64,000 bases of DNA from contig NZ_JACCFV010000001.1 of assembly GCF_013410545.1 (NCBI RefSeq), positions 3,224,001 to 3,288,000 of the forward strand, given 5' to 3'. Of this stretch, positions 35,058-43,507 are shown one piece after another; the first letter of the stretch is position 1; every line of letters begins with the position of its first letter. Under the pieces are notes generated by a model. That model ran no database searches. It saw nothing but the letters and a program-made list of their open reading frames with translations, and was not told the DNA's origin. Origin of the DNA: Pseudoclavibacter chungangensis (GTDB lineage: Bacteria > Actinomycetota > Actinomycetes > Actinomycetales > Microbacteriaceae). The translations under genes and the position numbers were made by a program.

Positions 35058-35580
35058 CACGTTCCCACCCTTCGACGGCACCGTCGACACCCTCGTGCGC
35101 AGCATCGTCACCTACCTCGTCGAGAGCACCGACACCCCGGACGACACACCGCAACGACTCGAACGCACACTCGGCATCGCGCTTCGACCCAGCCACGGCG
35201 CGAACGAGGAACCGTTGTTCTCGGGTGCAGCGAAGCTCGTGCCACCGTGGATGGCGTTCGTCTCGTTCGCGCCACCACACACACCTGATCCCGCATTCAC
35301 TGTCTGGATTCGCGAGCGAGACGAAGGCGATGCCGACTCGCACTCCACCGTCGTGAGCAATGTCGAGTTCGAGGAAATCGCTTCGACACTCCGCGAACGC
35401 GGATTCCAGCAGTTACCACGTTTCGGGCTGCACGGTGGATTCGAAGGCGGCACCTTCCTCCTCGGAGGCCTTCGAGTCACCTTCGACGTCGAAGCGAAGT
35501 CGGCCACACAACCGACTCGGCTCGTCATCACTCACGTGTCTGCCGACTGGGCCCGAGACGATGACCGATCCGCGTCATAA
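35035..35580 (+). CDS. P3: partner protein of metalloprotease M3
   Basis: A 181-residue paralogue of P1 and P2 with the same conserved N-terminus (FGDTFPPFDGTVDTLVRSIV). Its own C-terminal part has PDPAFTVWIRERDEGD and GLHGGFEGGTFLLGG, and it ends VITHVSADWARDDDRSAS. It overlaps the M3 gene by 20 bp. No signal peptide or known domain is visible. Confidence 0.8.
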   Translation: MTDVAFGDTFPPFDGTVDTLVRSIVTYLVESTDTPDDTPQRLERTLGIALRPSHGANEEPLFSGAAKLVPPWMAFVSFAPPHTPDPAFTVWIRERDEGDADSHSTVVSNVEFEEIASTLRERGFQQLPRFGLHGGFEGGTFLLGGLRVTFDVEAKSATQPTRLVITHVSADWARDDDRSAS

Positions 35581-36766
35581 TCTTCTCCCCCTCGATGGCC
35601 CCGAGGGGACTGCGCGGACCGCGGCCGAGATCCGCATCATCGGTATCATCAGGTCGTCGCGTTCGATTGCGGGGCAGCTCGCTCGAACCGTTGCAGACGA
35701 CGACCTGCGCGCCCTGCACGTCTCAGACCACGCCGGAGCACTCGGCATGGCCGCGTTCTACTCCCCCGAGGACCGGACCATCGAACTGGATTCGGGGTTG
35801 ATCAACTCACAGGACGACCCGACGATCGCGTCGGTTCTGGGACATGAGCTTCGCCACGCGGAGAACCGATCGATGATGTCCGAGGCGAATCGAACATTCG
35901 CTCGCACCGTCAGGGAGAACGCCAAGGAAGGTGGCGACTACACGCGCGCGTTGATCGATGTCCTACACGCGACCCGGCGCAATGAAGCCGAAGCCAATAT
36001 CGCGGGATGGAACGCGTTCGTCGAAGGCATCCACAGCCGAACTCCGGGCGCCTCACTCACACGATTGGCTCAGTACAGCACCAGCAGGGATGTACTCGAG
36101 TTCGGAGCAGACGGCCATGTACGATTCGCCTCCGGGTACAGCGCCAACGAGAACTTCACACTCGATGAATGCGACGAGAATGTCGAAACGATGGCCAGGA
36201 GGTTTTACGACCTGCCCGGCAGCAAGACGAGACTGGGGCCGCTCAGAGATTCCGACTACACACACTATTACGCTGCGGCATTCATCGGGCACATCGGCGA
36301 GGTACACGTCGCCTACCAGCCGTACCGGGACGAGATGCGTCGCCGACAGGGCCACAACCCGCGAGCTGCGGGCCCCTTGGGTCTCGATCCGCTTGCGCTC
36401 CCGTTCGAGGACCTCGGGATCGAGACCGGACAGCTCCACCGCACCGGCATCGACTTCGGGGGCACACAGCACATCCCGTTCCTCGACATCGGAACGGCAA
36501 GAACAGGATTCCTCACCGCAACCGATCCGAAACGACTTCCGCCCGTGCCACTCCCCCGCCCGGTCCTCGACATGCGGGAGCGGATCACCGCTCCCTCTCT
36601 CGACGAACGAACGACCGCACGAAGCACGACACGAGCCCCCGGCCGCCGGGACGCGCAAGCGATCGTCACCGAATCCGCAGCCGTCCGTGCCCGACGCACC
36701 ACGACACCACGGACCGTCGCGCGCACCGGCACGACGACGCGCACGCTCCGCGGCCACGACCGCTGA
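35561..36766 (+). CDS. M3: HExxH zinc metalloprotease of the P-M array
   Basis: A 401-residue homologue of M1. LGHELRHAEN gives His95, Glu96, His99; NEAEANIAGWNA supplies Glu142, again 43 residues beyond the second His. The ATG at 35561 lies inside the end of P3 at the position corresponding to M1. The N-terminal 110 residues and the segment after the active site differ from M1. From GHIGEVHVAYQPYRDEMRRR onward the two are nearly identical, including the tail RARRTTTPRTVARTGTTTRT. The recurrent hairpin follows as terminator. Confidence 0.8.
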   Translation: MTDPRHNLLPLDGPEGTARTAAEIRIIGIIRSSRSIAGQLARTVADDDLRALHVSDHAGALGMAAFYSPEDRTIELDSGLINSQDDPTIASVLGHELRHAENRSMMSEANRTFARTVRENAKEGGDYTRALIDVLHATRRNEAEANIAGWNAFVEGIHSRTPGASLTRLAQYSTSRDVLEFGADGHVRFASGYSANENFTLDECDENVETMARRFYDLPGSKTRLGPLRDSDYTHYYAAAFIGHIGEVHVAYQPYRDEMRRRQGHNPRAAGPLGLDPLALPFEDLGIETGQLHRTGIDFGGTQHIPFLDIGTARTGFLTATDPKRLPPVPLPRPVLDMRERITAPSLDERTTARSTTRAPGRRDAQAIVTESAAVRARRTTTPRTVARTGTTTRTLRGHDR

Positions 36767-36850
36767 ACGATTCCGACATCACCGCAGTGCGCTCGCGAGC
36801 CCACCTCGAACGTCTCGACGCAGGGAGCACCCCGCCGAATCGCCGCCCGA

Positions 36851-36899
36851 AAAAGCCGGGTTGTTGCTACCCGTCCCGCGGCCCGGTAGCAACAACTCG
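36851..36899. repeat. Recurrent hairpin element, copy 4
   Basis: AGCCGGGTTGTTGCTACC (36851-36868) and GGTAGCAACAACTCGGCT (36882-36899) form the outer stem with one G-T type mismatch; the centre has drifted. It lies between the convergent M3 and membrane-protein genes. Confidence 0.83.
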
Positions 36900-36916
36900 G
36901 CTCGATCCGCTTCGGG

Positions 36917-37666
36917 TCAGGCGGGTCGGCGACCCTCGGTCCACCGCTTCGTGAGGCCGGTCACGATCATCCCGACGATCGCGAGGATCGGGATGCCGGG
37001 CAGCGACATCATCACGGCCGGGCCGCCGAGCACCATGAACGCGAGGATCGCGTATCCGGAGAATCCGCCCATCGCGACCGACGCGAGGACGCTGACCAGC
37101 ACGCTCGTCAAGAGCGCCCACCCCATGGACGCGAACCAGTCGAAGTCGAGCACCCGCTTACCGCCCCTCGCGGCGATCAACGCGATGAGCGCCGCCACGA
37201 CCACGACCGCCACGTTGGCGAAAAGGACCGCCGACAAGCCATCGAGCAGGAATCGATTCGGCGATGCACCGGGCGACTCGCTGTACAGGTCGGCGTGCGC
37301 CGGGAAGAGCGCGACGACGCAGCACACCCCACCCATGACGATGCCGGCATCCCACCGGCGCGGCCGCTCAGCCGACCGCGCTCGCGCCCGTCGGTGTGCG
37401 GCCTCGTCCCGCTCGGCGTCTGCGGCCCGCCTGTCATCAGCAGCCAGCCCGTCCGCAACAGGCAGCACACCCGCGGCCGCCCGCCTCTCGGCCGAGGCCC
37501 GCTCGACCGCCGCGACTCCGTCCGCGCCCGCCGCGCTCGACGTCGGCTCGCTCCCCGCCACCGACGACGCTCCCGCCACCGCATCCTGGGCCACCGCATC
37601 CTGGGCCACCGCATCGCCCCTCGTGGCCTCGGCGTCCGCAACGGACGTCGGCTCGGGATCGGACAA
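36917..37666 (-). CDS. Membrane protein of unknown function, 5' end abutting ISL3 copy B
   Basis: An open frame of 249 residues. It has a polar N-terminal 105 residues (Ala/Asp/Arg-rich, with the repeat AVAQDAVAQDAVAG) followed by about five hydrophobic segments, ending TGLTKRWTEGRRPA. I do not recognise the family. The only start in frame is a TTG at 37666, two bases from the IS end; upstream the frame soon meets a stop inside the IS. The native start and promoter were therefore probably removed by the insertion, leaving the gene 5'-truncated. Confidence 0.55.
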   Translation of the reverse strand: MSDPEPTSVADAEATRGDAVAQDAVAQDAVAGASSVAGSEPTSSAAGADGVAAVERASAERRAAAGVLPVADGLAADDRRAADAERDEAAHRRARARSAERPRRWDAGIVMGGVCCVVALFPAHADLYSESPGASPNRFLLDGLSAVLFANVAVVVVAALIALIAARGGKRVLDFDWFASMGWALLTSVLVSVLASVAMGGFSGYAILAFMVLGGPAVMMSLPGIPILAIVGMIVTGLTKRWTEGRRPA

Positions 37667-37668
37667 GG

Positions 37669-39152
37669 GGCTCTGCGCATTCTAGGTGGGGGTGAGGGGG
37701 TCAAGTCCGCCGGCGATCAGGAGCATGCGGAGCCGGTAGTTGTCGTAGTTGGTGAAGCCGCGGGCGATCCGGCGGGCGAGTTCGATGAGCCCATTCACGG
37801 CCTCGGTGCCGCCGTTGGATGAGCGTCCTGTCGCCCAGTAGGCCAGGAACGCGGCTCGCCACTGGGTGAGGGTGCGGCCGAGGCGGGCGATTTCGGGGAT
37901 CGGGCAGGACGGGAACGATTCGAGAACCTTCTCGGCGATCTTGTGCCCTTCGACCAGGTTGGGGTGCCGGTAGGCGTCGCGGAGCTGCTGGGCGGCGTGC
38001 CAGGCGACTTCAACTTCAACGTGCTCCTCCCTCGTCGCGAACGCCGCGTCGAGCCGGGACCGCTGCCTGTCGGTGAGGCGCTCCCGTCCGGCGCGGAGGA
38101 TGTTGCGGATCCCGTAGAGCGGATCTCCCTTGCAGCCGCGATGGCCGAGGGTGTCTTGCTGGACGCGGCGACGGACGTCATCAACCGCGGCGGTGCCGAG
38201 CTTGACGACGTGGAACGCGTCCAGCACCGCGGTCGCGTCGTCGAGTTCGTCGTCGAGGGCCTTCTTGTAGCCGGCGAACGGGTCAAGAGCTGCGATCTTC
38301 ACCCCGGCACGGAACTGTTCGTCCCGCTCCTTGATCCAGTCTGCGTACGCCTTCGAGGATCGACCTGGCACCAGGTCCAGCAGTCGCGCCCGCACGCGTC
38401 CCGTGGCGTCTCGGGTCAGGTCGACCATCCCGGTCAGCTCCTTCGGACCGCGCCCGCCGTCGGCGACGGGCTTCGTGGACACGTGATGCCACAGGTGCTC
38501 GTCCACGCCGAGCACTTCTACGCCATCGAACCGGCCAGGGTCCTGCTCGCGGCGCTGCAACTCGGCCTCCACGTGCGTCCAGACCGTGCGCCACGCGACG
38601 CGCAGCTGCCGAGCGACACCGCGCACTGACGCGTTCTCGCGGCGCATCTGCGCCACCGCCCACGCCACCGCGCGAGCCGTCAGCGCTTTGTTGGCCGCCG
38701 CGACGGTCGGGTTCTGCTCCGTGAATGAGCGCACCCCGCACCCGTCCTGGCGACACCGCCAGCGGCGCTTGCGCCACCGGACCCGAACCGGAGTCCCGCC
38801 CATCGGGGCGTCCGTCAGAACGAGCACCTTCCGTCCCGCCGACTCCGCGACCACTCCGCACTCAGGGCAGCCGACCGGACCCGGCGGCGACTCGGCATCG
38901 ATCACGAGCACGCCATCGCCGCGACGCTCGACCCCGGCCACCCGGAGCCCGTCGAGTCCGACGAGCAGGTCGCAGCGATCACAGTAGACAGCAGAACATG
39001 GGCGCGCGGCGGCGCAGCGCGTAGCATCAGGCACGGGTCGAGGTCTCCGGACGAACAGGTTGCTTGGTCGCTACCGATCCTCCGGGCCTCGACCCACCTC
39101 ACCCCGTCACGCCACGCCCGAGCGCCTCACCCCACCCAGAATGCGCAGAGCC
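37669..39152 (-). mobile_element. ISL3-family insertion sequence, copy B, without target duplication
   Basis: The ends share GGCTCTGCGCATTCT followed by GGTGGGG. The element spans 1484 bp. The flanking octamers differ (GGACAAGG on the left, ACGATCCG on the right), so the usual 8-bp duplication is missing. This suggests a deletion or recombination after insertion, with loss of adjacent DNA. Confidence 0.9.
37682..39034 (-). CDS. ISL3-family transposase (copy B)
   Basis: A 450-residue full-length transposase. It has the N-terminal zinc-ribbon (CDRCD, GCPECGVV), the helix-turn-helix VRGVARQLRVAWRTVWTHV, and DDE residues in LGVDEHLWHH, AALDPFAGYK and SSNGGTEAVNG. It starts at GTG. GGGTCGAGG (39035-39043) and CCTCGACCC (39087-39095) can pair just upstream of the start, as in copy A. 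Confidence 0.94.
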   Translation of the reverse strand: MPDATRCAAARPCSAVYCDRCDLLVGLDGLRVAGVERRGDGVLVIDAESPPGPVGCPECGVVAESAGRKVLVLTDAPMGGTPVRVRWRKRRWRCRQDGCGVRSFTEQNPTVAAANKALTARAVAWAVAQMRRENASVRGVARQLRVAWRTVWTHVEAELQRREQDPGRFDGVEVLGVDEHLWHHVSTKPVADGGRGPKELTGMVDLTRDATGRVRARLLDLVPGRSSKAYADWIKERDEQFRAGVKIAALDPFAGYKKALDDELDDATAVLDAFHVVKLGTAAVDDVRRRVQQDTLGHRGCKGDPLYGIRNILRAGRERLTDRQRSRLDAAFATREEHVEVEVAWHAAQQLRDAYRHPNLVEGHKIAEKVLESFPSCPIPEIARLGRTLTQWRAAFLAYWATGRSSNGGTEAVNGLIELARRIARGFTNYDNYRLRMLLIAGGLDPLTPT

Positions 39153-39369
<217 letters not shown>

Positions 39370-39462
39370 TGGCGGAGACGGAGGGATTTGAACCCTCGGT
39401 CCCCACAAAGGGGACTCCACCTTAGCAGGGTGGTGCACTAGGCCTGACTATGCGACGTCTCC
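39370..39462 (-). tRNA. tRNA-Ser (anticodon GCT)
   Basis: On the minus strand GGAGACG pairs with CGTCTCC as acceptor stem, followed by G and an encoded CCA. The anticodon loop CTGCTAA gives GCT. A long variable arm (GTCCCC ... GGGGAC) and the T-loop GGTTCAAATCC are as expected for serine. Confidence 0.95.
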
Positions 39463-39554
39463 AGACTCGCACCATCGTAGCGGGCAAACGCCGCGAGCAC
39501 GAACCCGGATGCGCGGCGTGTGCGCGTCGTGTCGCCGGGTCGTGCTCGCGGGCG

Positions 39555-40931
39555 TCAGCGCCTGCGCTCCGGTGCCTCGTGCACCGTCACGATGTCGTTC
39601 GCCGCGGCCCACGCGGTGATGTCACGCCGCTCGATCGCCGCCGCCATGAGGTCGGGGAAGAGATCCGGCGTGCACGCGAACGCCGGCACACCGATCTCCA
39701 CGAGCGCCGCCGCGTGCGCCGCGTCGTACGACGGACGCCCGGAGTCGGAGAGCGCGAGCAGCGCGATGAGCGTCGCCCCCGAATCGACGACCGCCTTCGC
39801 GCGGCGCAGCATCTCCTCCGCGATGCCACCCTCGTAGAGGTCGCTGATGAGCACCATGACCGTGTCGCTCGGCTGCTGGATCTGCCCCTGGCAGTACGCG
39901 AGCGCCCCGTTGATGTCCGTCCCGCCGCCGAGCTGCACACCGAACAGCACGTCGACCGGATCGTCCATCTCGTCCGTCAGGTCCACGACGTTCGTGTCGA
40001 ACACGACGAGCCTCGTCCGCACCGAGCTGAGCGACGCGAGCACCGCCCCGAACACGCTCGAGTACACGACCGACTCCGCCATCGAGCCCGACTGGTCGAT
40101 GCACAGGATGATGTCCCGCTCCACCTGAGACTGCCGCCGCGCGTTGCCCACGAGCCGCTCGGGCACGACCGTGCGGTACTCCGGCTGATAGTTGCGCAGG
40201 TTCGCGGCGATCGTGCGGTTCCAGTCGATGTCGCGCATCTTCGGCCGACGCGTGCGCGTCGAACGATCGAGCGCCCCCGTCACGGCCTGCACCGTGCGTG
40301 CCCGCAACCGCTCCTCGAGCTCGTTCGTGACGACCCGCACGACCTGCCGTGCCGTCTCCTTCGAGTGCTCCGGGATCACCCCGCCGAGCCCGATGAGCGT
40401 CGACACGAGGTTCACATCGGGCTGCACCGAACGCATCATCTCCGGCTCGAGCAGCAACTGGCGCAGCCCGAGCCGGTCCATCGCATCGGCCTGCATGACC
40501 TGCACGACCGACGACGGGAAGTACGTGCGGATGTCGCCGAGCCAGCGGGCTACCTTCGGGCTCGACCCGCCGAGGCCACCCCGCCGGGGTGCGTCGTACA
40601 ACTGCGTCAGCACCCGGTCCCGGTCCGCGTCGTCCGCGGTGAGCGCGATCGGCTGCCCGCCGGACGTCACGCCGTCGGCCTCGCCGCCGCCGAGCAGCAG
40701 CCGCCAACGCGTCAACCGCTCCTCGTCCGACACGAGCACCTCGGCCTCGGGTTCCTCCGCGGATGTCGCCCCGTCGACGTCGAGACCGACATCCGTACCG
40801 CCCGCCCCGACGCCGTCCGCACCGGACTCCTCGTCGATCGCGCCGGAACCGCTCTCATCCGGTCCAACCACGTCCGCGCCGTCCCGACCGTCCACCGCGG
40901 CGTCGTCGACGCCACGCTCGTCGTCGCTCAT
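39555..40931 (-). CDS. VWA-domain protein of the MoxR/SWIM system (YehP-like)
   Basis: A 458-residue protein. The acidic N-terminal 70 residues are followed by a helical region. The C-terminal von Willebrand A domain has an intact MIDAS: CIDQSGSMAES (DxSxS), GGGTDING (Thr) and LISDLYEGG (Asp). Such proteins work with MoxR ATPases in assembly or unfolding. It is the last gene of a five-gene operon; its ATG overlaps the stop of the DUF5682-like gene. It resembles E. coli YehP in domain and context. Confidence 0.85.
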   Translation of the reverse strand: MSDDERGVDDAAVDGRDGADVVGPDESGSGAIDEESGADGVGAGGTDVGLDVDGATSAEEPEAEVLVSDEERLTRWRLLLGGGEADGVTSGGQPIALTADDADRDRVLTQLYDAPRRGGLGGSSPKVARWLGDIRTYFPSSVVQVMQADAMDRLGLRQLLLEPEMMRSVQPDVNLVSTLIGLGGVIPEHSKETARQVVRVVTNELEERLRARTVQAVTGALDRSTRTRRPKMRDIDWNRTIAANLRNYQPEYRTVVPERLVGNARRQSQVERDIILCIDQSGSMAESVVYSSVFGAVLASLSSVRTRLVVFDTNVVDLTDEMDDPVDVLFGVQLGGGTDINGALAYCQGQIQQPSDTVMVLISDLYEGGIAEEMLRRAKAVVDSGATLIALLALSDSGRPSYDAAHAAALVEIGVPAFACTPDLFPDLMAAAIERRDITAWAAANDIVTVHEAPERRR

Positions 40932-43507
40932 GCGACCACCTCCCAGCCCGTCAATCGTGCGACCGCGGAGATACCCGGCGCGGCCTGCGCGAGGTCGACG
41001 ACGACCACCGCCTCGCTCGCTTCCCCGGAGGGCATCGCGGGCGCCCTCGTGCCGATGTGCGACACCTGGCGGCCGATCAAGGCACGCTCCGGCTTCTCGA
41101 ACGCCGCGAACGTGCGGCGCAGGAGCGGCAGCAGGTCGTCGAAGGTCTCCTCGCGCGCACCCGCGAGCCACGCGTCGACGATCGCGAGGAGCTGCGGATC
41201 GTGCACGAGCACGAGCGCATCGCCAGCGAGGAACCCGTCGAGCCAGCCCGCCGCATCGCACGGATCGGCAGCGATCGATAGTCGCCTGCTCATGCGCGTC
41301 GCGACGACGCCGCGGTCGAGCTCGCCCGCGTCGAGGAGCATGCGCACGGCGCGCCCGACGACGAGACCGGGAATCGTGTCGCGGTCCGCGACGATGCCGA
41401 GCGCCTGCCACCACCCGGCGGACAACTCGGCCTCGTCGATGAGCGAGAGACCGCGGTGGGCGGACTCCATCGTGCGCCGCAGCCGCAGCGCCGCGTCGTC
41501 GTCGATCCCCGTCGCGGCGCCCGGCAGCCCGACAAACGCGCGCACGGCGGTCGCGTCGAGGATCGCACGCACCTCGTCGGACGCCGCGCCGCGGACAGTG
41601 CCGTACCGTTGCACGCGCGCGAGCGGCTCGATCGCGGCGAGCAACTCCGACACGTCGCTCTGCACGGCCGCGCGACGCGCGAGCTCCTGCACGGTGTCGT
41701 GCACGGGGATCTCGGCGAGAAGGCACCGTTCGAGCAGTTCGGACAGCGCCTGGAGCGACCCCGCCTCGCGAGCGCGTTCGGCCGCTCGCGCCTCGGCCGC
41801 GCCGAGGACGGTCGTCCCGTGGACGCTCGCCTCGACGAGCGCAACGGCGAGCTCCGGCTCCCAACTGAGCTCCCACGCCTCCTTGAACGTGCCGCCCGTC
41901 CGCCCCGCGTCCACCACGACACCCCAGCCGATGCCGAGCAGCCGCAACCGGTGCAGGAGCACGGACCGCCGGAGGCCGGCGTCCGTGCGGAGGTCGAGCA
42001 CGATCTTCTGCGTGCTCGCGCTCGGCTTGAGCCGCGTCGACTTCTGCTGCGCCGCGAGATCGGCGGCGAGCGGCACGAGGGGTGCCGACTCGGGTACCGT
42101 GCCGAGCTCGCGCCCCACGACGAGCTCCTCGTGCACGAGCGAGAGCGGCAGCGGGTCGCCGTTCACGAGCACCGAGAGCGCCGCGTCGTCGAGCTCGCTG
42201 AGGCCCGCGCTCGGTCGGCCCCGCAGCGCCGCGAGCGCCGTCGCGAGGCGAGCGGCCTCGACGACGGACGCCGTCGACGCGTCGACCCCCTGCTCGCGCA
42301 GTTCCCGCGCGACGCGAACGAGCCACGTCGTCTCGACATCGCGATCCGTGCCCGATGCCCAGTGCTCGAACAGGTGCCGGTACCAGCCGGGCGAGGCGAC
42401 GCCCGCCCCGTAGCCGGAGCGGTAGCTGAGTCGCGACGAGGTCCACGGCGTCCAGGCCGCCGCGACCTTCGTCTTCGGCAGGCCGCGCAGCACGCGGTTG
42501 TCGCGCGCCGCGGGAGGGAAGCTCGCCGGGTCGAGCGCCGGGGCGTGCCACGCGCCGCACACGACGACCACGCGCTCGTGTCCCTCCTTGATGACCTCGC
42601 GCAGCCGCTTGCGCATGGACGCCTCGCGGAGCTCCGTCATGAGTTCACCGAGCGGGTTCTCGAGCGCGTCGAGATCGAGCGTCCCGTCGGGCGTGAGGGC
42701 CGACTCGGGGCGTTCCCGATCACGCCGCAGCTCGGCGACGCCCTCGGCGATCGCCTCGAAGCGATCGAGGACCGAATCGGTGCGGTGCTCGACCGCGTCC
42801 TCCCACCACCGCTCCGGATCGTCGTAGCCCGCGGCCGCCGCGAGCGCCGTGATCGGGTCCTCCGCGACGTACCGCGCGGCCTCCTGGGCGTCGAGTTCGT
42901 CGTCGGCCGGGTCCGCTGCGGGCTCGGGCTCGGGCGTCGCGCCGTCGACACGAACCCCGTCCGAGGTCGCCGGATCGGGTGCCGCGCCGGACTCGTCGTC
43001 GGGGCGGGTGCCGTTCGCCGTCCCGTCGCCCTCGGTGTCGGTGTCGGCCTCGCCGCTCGTCGCCACGTCCCGCTGTTCGTCGCCCGGTTCGTCGTCGCCG
43101 GATGCCCCGCCAGTCGCGACCTCGCGTTCGGCGGCCTCGACGAGCGCCGCCTCCCGCTCCTCGGCCCGCGCGCGCAACGCCTTCGCGATCGCGGTGCGGT
43201 GCACGGCGGGCAAGTCGATCGACAGTGCGGTCGCACCGTTGCGCAGCGCCCACCGCAGCGCGACCCACTCGGGCGAGAACGACGCGAGCGGGTAGAAGCT
43301 CGCCTGCCGCGGCTCGTCGACCGCGTACACGAGGCCCGCGATGGGCGGCTCCGTCTCCGCATCGGCGAGGATCTCGACGATGTCGTCGAACTCCGGCGGC
43401 CCCTCGACGAGCACGACCTGCGGGCGCAGCTCGTCGAGCGCCTCCGACACGGAGCGCGCCGAACCCGGCCCGTGGTGGCGGATCCCGAGGACGTGGATGT
43501 CGGTCAT
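40928..43507 (-). CDS. DUF5682-like protein (ChaN/TraB-type fold)
   Basis: An 859-residue protein. It begins MTDIHVLGIRHHGPGSARSV and has VVLVEGPPEFDDIVEIL near residue 32 and VVVVCGAWHAPAL further on. These His and Glu motifs resemble the ChaN/TraB/erythromycin-esterase-like fold. A 90-residue acidic low-complexity insert (GEADTDTEGDG and similar) interrupts the N-terminal domain. Function is unknown. ATG 43507 overlaps the MoxR gene stop; the longer frame upstream is out-of-context Arg-rich sequence. Confidence 0.8.
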   Translation of the reverse strand: MTDIHVLGIRHHGPGSARSVSEALDELRPQVVLVEGPPEFDDIVEILADAETEPPIAGLVYAVDEPRQASFYPLASFSPEWVALRWALRNGATALSIDLPAVHRTAIAKALRARAEEREAALVEAAEREVATGGASGDDEPGDEQRDVATSGEADTDTEGDGTANGTRPDDESGAAPDPATSDGVRVDGATPEPEPAADPADDELDAQEAARYVAEDPITALAAAAGYDDPERWWEDAVEHRTDSVLDRFEAIAEGVAELRRDRERPESALTPDGTLDLDALENPLGELMTELREASMRKRLREVIKEGHERVVVVCGAWHAPALDPASFPPAARDNRVLRGLPKTKVAAAWTPWTSSRLSYRSGYGAGVASPGWYRHLFEHWASGTDRDVETTWLVRVARELREQGVDASTASVVEAARLATALAALRGRPSAGLSELDDAALSVLVNGDPLPLSLVHEELVVGRELGTVPESAPLVPLAADLAAQQKSTRLKPSASTQKIVLDLRTDAGLRRSVLLHRLRLLGIGWGVVVDAGRTGGTFKEAWELSWEPELAVALVEASVHGTTVLGAAEARAAERAREAGSLQALSELLERCLLAEIPVHDTVQELARRAAVQSDVSELLAAIEPLARVQRYGTVRGAASDEVRAILDATAVRAFVGLPGAATGIDDDAALRLRRTMESAHRGLSLIDEAELSAGWWQALGIVADRDTIPGLVVGRAVRMLLDAGELDRGVVATRMSRRLSIAADPCDAAGWLDGFLAGDALVLVHDPQLLAIVDAWLAGAREETFDDLLPLLRRTFAAFEKPERALIGRQVSHIGTRAPAMPSGEASEAVVVVDLAQAAPGISAVARLTGWEVVA

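Noticed and set aside
39370..39462. tRNA-Ser as attachment site of an integrated island
   Set aside because: No integrase and no second copy of the tRNA 3' end were found in the window; the ISL3 elements explain the mobility signals.
39450..42413. 987-codon plus-strand frame antisense to the VWA and DUF5682-like genes
   Set aside because: Composition is Arg/Ser/His-rich antisense of clear coding genes on the minus strand with intact motifs.
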